Shown here: positions 26,725 through 34,500 of the stretch, one piece after another
Layout of the letters: every line of letters begins with the position of its first letter
How positions within the stretch are numbered: the stretch's first letter is position 1
Program-made: the position numbers and the translations under genes
NCBI GenBank assembly: GCA_022449455.1
Contig: JAKUPL010000015.1
Coordinates: 44,879-108,878 of the forward strand
Direction: 5' to 3'
Length of the DNA stretch: 64,000 nucleotides
Source of the DNA: Alcanivorax sp.
Lineage (GTDB): Bacteria; Pseudomonadota; Gammaproteobacteria; Pseudomonadales; Alcanivoracaceae
Notes under the pieces: generated by a model
Told to the model about the DNA's origin: nothing
Seen by the model: the letters and a program-made list of their open reading frames with translations, nothing else
Databases searched by the model: none

Positions 26725-28026
26725 GTGAACCCGGTAAAGGTCGGTATCGCGGGCCTGGGCACCGTGGGCTCGGGAACCGTTAACGTACTGCAGCGGAACG
26801 CCCAGGAAATCGCCCGGCGCGTGGGGCGGCCCATTGAGATCGCTCACATCGGCGCCCGGCGTGACAACCCGGACTGCGACATTTCCGGGGTGCGCCTGTC
26901 CCGCGATATTTTCGCGGTGGCCACCGATCCGGAAGTGGACATCCTGGTAGAGCTGATCGGCGGCACCGACACCGCCCGTGAGCTGGTGCTCACGGCGATC
27001 CGCAACGGCAAGCACATCGTCACCGCCAACAAGGCGCTGATCGCCGAGCACGGCAACGCGATCTTCCACGCCGCCCATGAAAACGGCGTGGACGTGGCCT
27101 TCGAGGCGGCGGTGGCCGGCGGTATCCCGATTCTCAAATCCCTGGGCGAGGGCCTGGCCGCCAACCACATCAACTGGGTGGCCGGCATCATCAACGGCAC
27201 CGGCAACTACATTCTCACCGAGATGGAGCAGGGCGGCCGCGCCTTCGTCGACGTGCTCAAGGAAGCCCAGGAGCTGGGCTACGCCGAAGCCGACCCGACC
27301 TTCGACGTGGAAGGCGTGGACGCCGCCCACAAGCTGACCATCATCGCTTCCATCGCCTTCGGTATTCCGTTGCAGTTCTCCAAGGTGTACATGGAAGGCA
27401 TCGGTCGCATCACCATCGAGGACGTGAAGAGCGCCGCCCAGTTCGGCTACCGCATCAAGCACCTGGGTATCGCCCGGGACACCGGCAACGGCATCGAGCT
27501 GCGCGTGCACCCGACCCTGATCCCCATCGAGACCATGCTGTCGGCGGTCAACGGGGTGATGAACGCGGTCATGATCGACGGTGACGCGGTGGGCCCGACC
27601 ATGTATTACGGCGCCGGCGCCGGCGCCGAACCGACCGCCTCGGCGGTGGTGGCGGACATCATCGAAATGGGCCGGGCGCTCACCGTGGACCACGAGGAGC
27701 GGGTGCCCTATCTGGGCTTCCACGCCGACCAGATGTCCGACGAGCGCATTCTCACCATCGACGATGTGTCCTGTGGCTTCTACCTGCGTCTGCACGTGCA
27801 GGACAAGCCCGGCGTGCTGGCGGACATCACCCGCATCCTCAGCGACAACCGCATCAGCATCGAAGCCATGGTGCAGAAGGAAACCGAGGAAGGGCTGGTG
27901 CCCATCGTGATGATGACCCACAAGGTGCTGGAGGGCGACATGAACGCCGCCCTGGCGAAGATCGCCGCCCTGGACACCGTGGACAAGGATATAATGCGCA
28001 TCCGCGTGGAAACGCTGGACGCCTGA
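26725..28026 (+). CDS. hom: Homoserine dehydrogenase
   Basis: 433 residues: N-terminal NAD(P)-binding Rossmann domain (VGIAGLGTVGSGTVNVL), central catalytic domain with the family signature GGIPI...GIINGTGNYIL and the AEADPTFDVEG stretch, and a C-terminal ACT domain (from about 345) for threonine feedback. It reduces aspartate semialdehyde to homoserine. Start is GTG 26725 with GAGAGGA upstream. It sits 22 bases before thrC, the classic hom-thrC order. Confidence 0.97.
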   Translation: MNPVKVGIAGLGTVGSGTVNVLQRNAQEIARRVGRPIEIAHIGARRDNPDCDISGVRLSRDIFAVATDPEVDILVELIGGTDTARELVLTAIRNGKHIVTANKALIAEHGNAIFHAAHENGVDVAFEAAVAGGIPILKSLGEGLAANHINWVAGIINGTGNYILTEMEQGGRAFVDVLKEAQELGYAEADPTFDVEGVDAAHKLTIIASIAFGIPLQFSKVYMEGIGRITIEDVKSAAQFGYRIKHLGIARDTGNGIELRVHPTLIPIETMLSAVNGVMNAVMIDGDAVGPTMYYGAGAGAEPTASAVVADIIEMGRALTVDHEERVPYLGFHADQMSDERILTIDDVSCGFYLRLHVQDKPGVLADITRILSDNRISIEAMVQKETEEGLVPIVMMTHKVLEGDMNAALAKIAALDTVDKDIMRIRVETLDA

Positions 28027-28048
28027 GACGCTTTAGAGAGACCAAGCC

Positions 28049-29128
28049 ATGCCATTCCGTGACCGTTACACCGGCCTGATCAACCGCTACCGCGACCACC
28101 TGCCGGTCAACGACGACACCCCCGTGATCAGCCTGGGCGAGGGCAACACGCCGCTGATCCGGCTCAAGAACATCCCGCGCCTGCTCGGCAAGGACGTGGA
28201 CATCTACGTCAAGTACGAGGGGCTCAACCCCACCGGCTCGTTCAAGGACCGTGGCATGACCATGGCCGTGACCAAGGCGGTGGAAGAGGGCAGCAACGCC
28301 ATCATCTGCGCGTCCACCGGCAACACCTCGGCGGCGGCGGCGGCCTACGCGGCGCGCGCCGGCATCACCGCCTTCGTGATCATTCCGGAAGGCAAGATCG
28401 CCATGGGCAAGCTGGCCCAGGCGATGATGTACGGTGCCGTGATCATGCAGATCCGCGGCAACTTCGACCAGGGCATGCAGCTGGTCAAGGAAGTGGCTTC
28501 CCAGGCGCCGGTGACGGTGGTCAACTCGGTGAACCCCTACCGGCTGCAGGGCCAGAAAACCGCTTCCTTCGAGATTGTCGAGGAGCTGGGCCGGGCACCG
28601 GACTACCACTGCCTGCCGGTGGGCAATGCCGGCAACATCACCGCCCATTGGATGGGCTACAGCGAGTACCGCAAGAGCGGCGTGGTCAACGCCGCGCCGG
28701 TGATGGTGGGTTACCAGGCCAACGGCGCCGCGCCGTTCCTGCGCGGCGCGCCGGTGCAGGATCCCGAGACCGTGGCCACCGCCATCCGTATCGGCAACCC
28801 GCAGTCCTGGGACAAGGCCTGGAACGTGCAGAAGGAATCCGGCGGCTGGTTCGATGAACTGACCGACCAGGAAATCCTGGCCGCGCAAAAAATGCTGGCG
28901 GAAAAAGAAGGCGTGTTCTGCGAGCCGGCCTCCGCCGCGTCCATCGGCGGCGCCATGCGCGATATCAAGGCCGGCAAGATCGCCGAGGGCTCCACCGTGG
29001 TGTGCACCCTCACCGGCAACGGCCTCAAGGATCCGGACACCGCCATCGATCAGTGCAAGGACTCGCGCATGGTGACCATCGATGCGGAACTGGACGCGGT
29101 ACGTGGTGCCATCGTCAATAATATGTGA
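28049..29128 (+). CDS. thrC: Threonine synthase
   Basis: 359-residue short-form PLP enzyme that converts O-phosphohomoserine to threonine. Recognisable are the start region [11 protein letters not shown], the PLP-binding Lys66 in [11 protein letters not shown], the substrate loop [18 protein letters not shown] and the phosphate loop [12 protein letters not shown]. It completes the threonine branch with hom upstream and is followed by a strong terminator about 40 bases after the stop. The short form is the one usual in Pseudomonas relatives. Confidence 0.96.
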   Translation: MPFRDRYTGLINRYRDHLPVNDDTPVISLGEGNTPLIRLKNIPRLLGKDVDIYVKYEGLNPTGSFKDRGMTMAVTKAVEEGSNAIICASTGNTSAAAAAYAARAGITAFVIIPEGKIAMGKLAQAMMYGAVIMQIRGNFDQGMQLVKEVASQAPVTVVNSVNPYRLQGQKTASFEIVEELGRAPDYHCLPVGNAGNITAHWMGYSEYRKSGVVNAAPVMVGYQANGAAPFLRGAPVQDPETVATAIRIGNPQSWDKAWNVQKESGGWFDELTDQEILAAQKMLAEKEGVFCEPASAASIGGAMRDIKAGKIAEGSTVVCTLTGNGLKDPDTAIDQCKDSRMVTIDAELDAVRGAIVNNM

Positions 29129-29169
29129 AGCCGCGCCGCGTTCGCCGGCGAAGAAAAACAACGGTTGAG

Positions 29170-29201
29170 AAAAAGCGCGGCGACATCGCCGCGCTTTTTT
29201 T
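29170..29201 (+). terminator. Intrinsic terminator after thrC
   Basis: An A-run, a perfect GC stem (AGCGCGGCGA / TCGCCGCGCT) with a minimal loop, and seven T. The symmetrical A and T tracts would also work on the minus strand. Confidence 0.93.
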
Positions 29202-29301
29202 GGTCTTCTTGTTGCTCTATTTCGACAGAAACAGGCGCCGGATTATTATGCATACGGCGCAAAGTTCCCCCATTTTGCAAACTTTTTATAACGCGCCAAG
29301 G

Positions 29302-29323
29302 CCCTGCATTTACAGGGTTTTTT
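29302..29323 (+). terminator. Short terminator-like hairpin in the porin leader
   Basis: CCCTG-CATTTA-CAGGG followed by six T, about 90 bases before the porin ATG and upstream of its candidate promoter. The 5-bp stem is weak. It might be a second terminator for read-through from thrC or part of a longer porin leader. Confidence 0.4.
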
Positions 29324-29357
29324 CGTTTATGAGGGGGACGGGAAGGCGCCGCCTCGT

Positions 29358-29385
29358 TTGACATCGGCACGTTGATCCTTAGGCT
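29358..29385 (+). promoter_or_regulatory. Candidate promoter of the porin gene
   Basis: A perfect -35 TTGACA (29358-29363), a 16-base spacer and a weak -10 TAGGCT (29380-29385), about 30 bases before the porin start. The -35 is convincing; the -10 matches at only three positions, so an activator or another hexamer may be used. Confidence 0.4.
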
Positions 29386-29414
29386 TTCCCCTACCTGATG
29401 CTGGGGAGAAAATA

Positions 29415-30563
29415 ATGAAGACTTTGATGAAAACGCCCGCGATGGGCTTGATCGCGGCGTCCACCGCGTTTGTGTCGATGACCGCGCCGGTGAGCGCGCA
29501 GGCCGGCGCCGAACTGAGTGCCGGCGTCTGGTGGGTCTACCAGAACGTCACCAAATCCGACTTCAACTCACCGGCCTTCAACGAAGACCTGGATAATGAA
29601 ACCGGCGGCAACTTCGCCGATCCCGCGCTGATCATCTACGCCGACGACGACGGCAGCTACGGCCCCTGGCACTTCAGCGCCGAGACCCGTTTCGGCACCG
29701 GTTCCTTCACCGATCCCGCCAGCAACAACAGCGGCGACAATCTGACCGTGCACAAAGCCTGGATCGGTTATGACGTCACCGACAACAGCAGCCTGAAAAT
29801 CGGTAAGAGCCAGGTTCCGTTTGGCTGGAAGACCGCCAACTTCTGGCCCGGCGACGGCTTGCAGGGCGGCTACGGGGACCAGATGGACGTGGGCCTCAAA
29901 TACAGCGGCGATGCCGGCGCCTTCCACTACGACGTGGCCTATTACCATCAGGACGACTGGGGTGAGGACTCCACCGATACCGTGGACGACAACGGTCACT
30001 GGGGCTCCAGCGACAGCTACCGGAAAATCAAAACCGGCGTGGTGAACCTGGATTGGAATTTCCTGGAGCACCACACCGTGGGCGTGTCCGCCCAATACGG
30101 CCGCATGCAGGATCTGGTGCCGGTGGCGGCGGGCAATCCGTCGGCCAGCAACGATGACGGTAGCCACCAGGCCTACGACCTGCATTACGTGTTCGAGAAG
30201 GACAACTGGACCGCCAAGTACCGCTTTATCAGCGTGGAACGGGACTTCGGTGGCATGGACGCGCTGCTCGCTTCCGCCGGCGCACCGGTGGACGACAAGA
30301 TCGAGAACCAGCGTCACGTGGTGGAACTGGGCTACAACCATAACGACTGGTTCTATTACATCGATGCCGGCATCGCCAGCACCGACACCACCGGCAACGA
30401 CGCCGACGACGTGGAATTTTTCGCGCCGGGTGTGCGTTATCAATACGGTCCCGGCTGGATCTACGTCGAGTATCTGCAGTCCGACGGCGACATCAACGCC
30501 TACGGCGACGTCTACGAATCCGACTTCAACGCCTTTTACGTCGCCTTCGACTTCTATTTCTGA
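29415..30563 (+). CDS. Outer-membrane porin
   Basis: 382 residues with a Sec signal peptide (about 1-29, ending SAQA). The mature part is rich in alternating aromatic strands, has many acidic loops (NDDGSH, TGNDADDVE) and ends in phenylalanine (FDFYF), the usual outer-membrane insertion signal. The segment SLKIGKSQVPFGWKTANFW resembles the DcaP/phosphate-selective-type porin group, but the substrate is not deducible. GGGGAG precedes the ATG. It is followed 110 bases on by a BCCT carrier in the same direction, suggesting paired outer- and inner-membrane uptake of a quaternary ammonium solute; that pairing is inference. Confidence 0.82.
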   Translation: MKTLMKTPAMGLIAASTAFVSMTAPVSAQAGAELSAGVWWVYQNVTKSDFNSPAFNEDLDNETGGNFADPALIIYADDDGSYGPWHFSAETRFGTGSFTDPASNNSGDNLTVHKAWIGYDVTDNSSLKIGKSQVPFGWKTANFWPGDGLQGGYGDQMDVGLKYSGDAGAFHYDVAYYHQDDWGEDSTDTVDDNGHWGSSDSYRKIKTGVVNLDWNFLEHHTVGVSAQYGRMQDLVPVAAGNPSASNDDGSHQAYDLHYVFEKDNWTAKYRFISVERDFGGMDALLASAGAPVDDKIENQRHVVELGYNHNDWFYYIDAGIASTDTTGNDADDVEFFAPGVRYQYGPGWIYVEYLQSDGDINAYGDVYESDFNAFYVAFDFYF

Positions 30564-30673
30564 TCCGTCGTTCGCCGACCCTCCGCAAGCCGGCCCCCGC
30601 GCCGGCTTCCGTCCCCGTGTGGAATCGTCGCTCGCCGCCACGGTTCCGCGCATGACACAACAGGAGTCATGCC

Positions 30674-32242
30674 ATGAGCGTGGAATACGAAACCGACTAT
30701 GAAGTAGGACAGGATAATGTGCAGGTCCTGGGCATGGACATGCACAATCCGGTCTTCTTCATCAGCGCGGTGCTCATCCTGGCTTTCGTGATCGGTACGC
30801 TGATCTTTCCGGAAGCCGCCAACACCGCCCTGGGCGGTGCCAAAACCTGGAGCATCGAACACTTTGACTGGTTGTTCATGGTCGGCGCGAACGTGTTCGT
30901 GCTGTTCTGTCTGTTTCTGATCGTGATGCCGGTGGGCAAGATCCGCCTGGGCGGCAAAGGCGCCAAGCCGGAATTCTCGACTCTCTCCTGGTTCGCCATG
31001 CTGTTCGCGGCGGGCATGGGCATCGGCCTGATGTTCTGGAGCGTGGCGGAGCCGGTGGGCTACTACACCGATTGGTTCGGCACGCCGCTGAACGTGGCGC
31101 CGAACACGCCGGAGGCCAAGGACGCCGCTCTCGGCGCGGTGATGTACCACTGGGGTCTGCATCCCTGGGCGATCTACGGCGTGGTGGCGCTGTCGCTGGC
31201 GTTCTTCGCCTATAACAAGGGCATGCCGCTGACCATCCGGTCCGCGTTCTACCCGATCCTGGGCGAGCGCTGCTGGGGCTGGGCCGGCCACATCATCGAC
31301 GTGCTGGCGGTGCTGGCCACCATCTTCGGCCTGGCCACCTCCCTGGGTCTGGGCGCCAAGCAGGCCGCCGGCGGCCTGCACTTTCTGTTCGATACGCCCA
31401 ACGCGCTCAATGTGCAGGTGGGCATCATCGTCGGTGTCACCGCGGTGGCGACGATCTCGGTGATCCGCGGCCTGGACGGCGGCGTCAAGTTGCTCAGCAA
31501 CATCAACATGGCGATAGCGGCGCTGCTGCTGCTGTTCGTGATGATCGCCGGGCCGACCCTGCTGATCTTTACCTCCATGGGGCAGACGGCGGTGGACTAC
31601 GCCGCCAATCTGATTCCGCTGAGCAGCTGGTTCGGTCGTGAAGACCAGGACTTCCTGCACAACTGGACCGTGTTCTACTGGGCCTGGTGGATTTCCTGGT
31701 CCCCGTTCGTGGGCATGTTCGTGGCGCGGGTGTCCTACGGCCGCACCGTGCGCGAGTTCCTGACCGCCGTGCTGATCGTGCCCACCGTGGTGACCATCAT
31801 CTGGATGGCGACCTTCGGCGGCTCCGGTCTCGATCAGGTGATCAACGGCGTCGGCAAACTGGCCAACGGCATCGGCGAGTCTTCCCTGGCCCTGTTCCAG
31901 ATGCTGGAGCAGCTGCCGTTGGCGGGCATCACCTCGTTCCTGGCGATTCTGCTGGTGCTGGTGTTCTTCATCACCTCGTCGGATTCCGGCTCCCTGGTGA
32001 TCGACTCCATCACCGCCGGCGGCAAGCTCGACGCGCCGGTACCCCAGCGGGTGTTCTGGGCGGTCATGGAAGGTCTGATCGCCGGCGCGCTGCTGTACGG
32101 CGGCGGCGAGCAGGCGCTCAACGCGCTGCAGGCCGGCGCGGTGACCACGGGCCTGCCGTTCACGGTGGTGCTGCTGGTGATGTGCCTGAGCCTGTATCGG
32201 GGCCTGAGCGCCGAACGCGCGGCCATGAAAGGCGCCGGCTGA
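30674..32242 (+). CDS. BCCT-family betaine/carnitine/choline transporter (1)
   Basis: 522 residues with about 12 membrane helices. The family glycine-rich motif GMGIGLMFWSVAEP (TM3 region) and the tryptophan box WWISWSPFVGMFVARVSYGRTVREF (around TM8) are both present, as is the SSDSGSLVID segment. The short charged C-terminal tail lacks the long regulatory extension of osmosensing BetP. It imports a trimethylammonium solute such as betaine, choline or carnitine; which one is not shown. AGGAGT lies before the ATG and an intrinsic terminator follows. Confidence 0.92.
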   Translation: MSVEYETDYEVGQDNVQVLGMDMHNPVFFISAVLILAFVIGTLIFPEAANTALGGAKTWSIEHFDWLFMVGANVFVLFCLFLIVMPVGKIRLGGKGAKPEFSTLSWFAMLFAAGMGIGLMFWSVAEPVGYYTDWFGTPLNVAPNTPEAKDAALGAVMYHWGLHPWAIYGVVALSLAFFAYNKGMPLTIRSAFYPILGERCWGWAGHIIDVLAVLATIFGLATSLGLGAKQAAGGLHFLFDTPNALNVQVGIIVGVTAVATISVIRGLDGGVKLLSNINMAIAALLLLFVMIAGPTLLIFTSMGQTAVDYAANLIPLSSWFGREDQDFLHNWTVFYWAWWISWSPFVGMFVARVSYGRTVREFLTAVLIVPTVVTIIWMATFGGSGLDQVINGVGKLANGIGESSLALFQMLEQLPLAGITSFLAILLVLVFFITSSDSGSLVIDSITAGGKLDAPVPQRVFWAVMEGLIAGALLYGGGEQALNALQAGAVTTGLPFTVVLLVMCLSLYRGLSAERAAMKGAG

Positions 32243-32268
32243 TCCCGGCAAGGCAAGGCCAATGAAGA

Positions 32269-32297
32269 AGGGCGCGTGATCACGCGCCCTTTTTTTA
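32269..32297 (+). terminator. Intrinsic terminator after BCCT gene 1
   Basis: Perfect palindrome AGGGCGCGTGA/TCACGCGCCCT followed by seven to eight T. It ends the porin-BCCT unit just before the convergent esterase gene. Confidence 0.92.
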
Positions 32298-32326
32298 TCC
32301 GTTTTTTATCGGGGTGTCGGCCGCCA

Positions 32327-33553
32327 TCAGGCGCCGGCGGTGACCCGGTTGATGGTGTATTGCAGATTAAGCAGCGCCGGCAGGTGCGGGCCGACCAGGC
32401 CCTTGCCGGTGGTCAGCAGGGCGCCGCTCAGCGCCCGGTCCGGGTCCGCCCAGCAGAAGATGGTGATAAAGCCGAGGTGACCGAAGGCCCGTGGCGCCGC
32501 CGGGCCGAACAGGCCGATGCCCCGGTTGCCGAGCATGAAGCCGGCGGAAAAGGTGAGTGGCAGCATCAGGGTGCGGTCCAGCCGGGGCCGCCGGGAGGCG
32601 GGCCGGCGCGCCTCCAGCACGGTCTCCGGCCGGAACACCTGCCGGTCTTGCCAGCGGCCATCGTCCAGCAGCATCTGGAAAAAGCGGCTGGCCTCCTCGG
32701 CGGTGGCGTACAGATTGCCCGCCGGCACCACGGTATCCTGGAAGCGATCGTCGTTGGTGACCCGCACCACCTGGTCCAGGGTGCCGCCCACCGCGTGGTT
32801 GAGAAACAGATCCACCAGTTTGGCCGGGCGTCCGGTGGCCACGTCCCGGGCCCGCTCCGGGCCGGTGCCGCCGAAGGTGAAATGACGCATGCCCAGGGGC
32901 CGGCGCACCACCCGGTCCAGGGTGTCGTTGAGCGGTTCGCCGGTGACCGCTTCCAGCACCGCGCCGAGTACGAAACCGGCGGTGATGGCGTGGTAGGCCT
33001 GGGTGCCCAGGGTGGCCGGCTCGGCGCGGCAAAGAATGTCGAGGATGTCGTCCGGACGATACAGGATGTCCGGTTCCACCGGCCGGTCCGGGCGCGGAAT
33101 GCCGGCGCGGTGGGTAAGCATCTGGCGCACCGTGGTGCGCTGTTTGCCGGCGCGGCCATAGGCGGGCAGGTAATGGCTGACCGGCCGGTCCAGGTCCAGC
33201 AGGCCCTGCTCGGCGCCATGGTGGACCAGCATGGCGGTGATCGATTTGGACGCGGAAAACAGACACACCGGCGTTTCCGGAGTAAGCAGGCGCTCGCTGA
33301 CCGGGTCCGCGTAGCCGATCGTCTGATCCACCACCACCTGCCCCCGCCGCCGCAGGCACAGGGCGATGCCCGGGCTCATGCCGGTGCGGTACAGGCCGCG
33401 CAGGGCCCGGCGGATGGCCGCCACCCCGTCCGCGTCCAGGCCGGCCTCCCCGGGCGCCACCTCGGCGCCGGTGCGGGTCAGGCGGTCCAGATCGCGGGGA
33501 ATCGGCGTGCGGGTTTCGCACAGCAAACGGTTCAGACGGGGACTGAAAATCAT
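32327..33553 (-). CDS. Serine-beta-lactamase-fold esterase (class C/EstB type)
   Basis: 408 residues of the penicillin-binding/beta-lactamase superfamily. The nucleophile motif S-x-x-K is SASKS (in CLFSASKSITAMLVHHGAEQG, read as separate parts). The Tyr motif is YHAITAGF rather than the YxN of beta-lactamases, which is the pattern of EstB/LACTB-like esterases and lipases. No signal peptide is evident, so it is likely cytoplasmic and acts on esters rather than beta-lactams; substrate unknown. The frame is open upstream to 33922 but crosses the DUF962 gene; ATG 33553 is taken. It diverges from the DUF962 gene. Confidence 0.85.
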   Translation of the reverse strand: MIFSPRLNRLLCETRTPIPRDLDRLTRTGAEVAPGEAGLDADGVAAIRRALRGLYRTGMSPGIALCLRRRGQVVVDQTIGYADPVSERLLTPETPVCLFSASKSITAMLVHHGAEQGLLDLDRPVSHYLPAYGRAGKQRTTVRQMLTHRAGIPRPDRPVEPDILYRPDDILDILCRAEPATLGTQAYHAITAGFVLGAVLEAVTGEPLNDTLDRVVRRPLGMRHFTFGGTGPERARDVATGRPAKLVDLFLNHAVGGTLDQVVRVTNDDRFQDTVVPAGNLYATAEEASRFFQMLLDDGRWQDRQVFRPETVLEARRPASRRPRLDRTLMLPLTFSAGFMLGNRGIGLFGPAAPRAFGHLGFITIFCWADPDRALSGALLTTGKGLVGPHLPALLNLQYTINRVTAGA

Positions 33554-33673
33554 GATATATCCTGTATACCGAACGGCAGCCGGCCATTGTCCGGCGTCGC
33601 CAGACGTGGACAATGGCCGAAGGAACCCGGCATCCGGTGCGCGCCGCCAGTAGCGACCAGAAAGGTGAACACT

Positions 33674-33991
33674 ATGAACAGCGTCAAACAATCGGATTTT
33701 CAGAGCTTCGAGGAGTTCTATCCCTACTACCTGCAGGAACACAGTGATCCGACCTGCCGCCGGCTGCACTTCTTCGGCACCCTGGGGCTGTTCGCGGTGC
33801 TGGTGGGGGTATTCCTGACCGGCAACCTGTGGGGCCTGCTGCTGCTGCCGGTGGTCGGCTACGGCTTCGCCTGGGTGGGGCACTTCTTCTTCGAGAAGAA
33901 CCGCCCGGCCACCTTCAAGCATCCCTGGTACAGCCTGGCCGGCGACTTCGTCATGTTCAAGGACATGCTCACCGGGCGCCTGCGCTGGTGA
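33674..33991 (+). CDS. DUF962 (Mpo1-like) membrane protein
   Basis: 105 residues. Family features are YYLQEHSDPTCRRLHFFGT, a hydrophobic hairpin (about residues 35-60), and VGHFFFEKNRPATFKHPWYSLAGD. The conserved histidines (in QEH, RLH, GH, KHP) are all present. The yeast member Mpo1 is an Fe(II)-dependent dioxygenase acting on 2-hydroxy fatty acids; whether this short bacterial version does the same is inference. AAAGGTG precedes the ATG. Its TGA overlaps the GTG start of the truncated haemoglobin gene, so the two are translationally coupled. Confidence 0.85.
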   Translation: MNSVKQSDFQSFEEFYPYYLQEHSDPTCRRLHFFGTLGLFAVLVGVFLTGNLWGLLLLPVVGYGFAWVGHFFFEKNRPATFKHPWYSLAGDFVMFKDMLTGRLRW

Positions 33992-34416
33992 GCGCGCCGC
34001 AACGGTTCGTCCCGGGCCTGGCGCCGCGCCCCCGGGACAGCGACAAGCCGGACCTGGACAGCCCGGAGCGGATCGACCGCATGGTGCGCCTGTTCTACGA
34101 CCGGGTGCTGGCGGACCCGCTGCTGGCGCCGGTGTTCCTGGAGGTGGCGCGCATCGATCTGGACACCCACCTGCCGCTGATCGCCGCCTTCTGGAAAAAG
34201 CTGTTGCTCAACCAGCCCGGCTACAACCGCCATATGATGGCCAGGCACCGCGCCGTCCACCACCGGGAACCGCTTACCGGCGCCCACCACGAACGCTGGC
34301 TGGTGCTGTTCCACGCCAACCTGGACGAGCACTTCGACGGCCCGCAAACCGACCGAGCCCGCCTGCTCAGCGCCCGGGTGATGGACAACCTCTACCGCCA
34401 GCTCTCCCGCCTCTGA
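33988..34416 (+). CDS. Group III truncated haemoglobin-like protein
   Basis: 142 residues matching the 2-on-2 truncated globin family: IDRMVRLFYDRVLADPLLAPVFLEVA (first helices), HLPLIAAFWKKLLL with the E-helix aromatic residues, MMARHRAVHHREPL and HHERWLVLFHANLDEHFDGP around the proximal histidine. It binds haem and a diatomic gas, usually O2 or NO. The start is GTG 33988 overlapping the DUF962 stop (GTGA). The tail is followed by an inverted repeat at 34426-34494 that separates it from the convergent protease gene. Confidence 0.82.
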   Translation: MSAPQRFVPGLAPRPRDSDKPDLDSPERIDRMVRLFYDRVLADPLLAPVFLEVARIDLDTHLPLIAAFWKKLLLNQPGYNRHMMARHRAVHHREPLTGAHHERWLVLFHANLDEHFDGPQTDRARLLSARVMDNLYRQLSRL

Positions 34417-34425
34417 AAAATCAGC

Positions 34426-34494
34426 GATACAGGATGAAGGATACAGGATGCAGGGGAGGGCGCCGTGTCCCTCCTGTATCCTGCATCCTGTATC
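34426..34494. repeat. GATACAGGAT inverted repeat between convergent genes
   Basis: The left arm has direct repeats of GATACAGGATG / GATACAGGATGCAGG; the right arm (34469-34494) is their reverse complement (CCTGTATCCTGCATCCTGTATC), around a GGGCGCCGTGT loop. It occupies the whole space between the globin stop and the protease stop. The composition and design (short degenerate units forming arms) are like the AAAGTT repeats elsewhere in the window, but the sequence is unrelated. Confidence 0.75.
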
Positions 34495-34500
34495 TGCTCT

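Noticed and set aside
29275..29292. Promoter TTGCAA/TATAAC before the porin
   Set aside because: The two hexamers are only six bases apart, which cannot act as -35 and -10 of one promoter.
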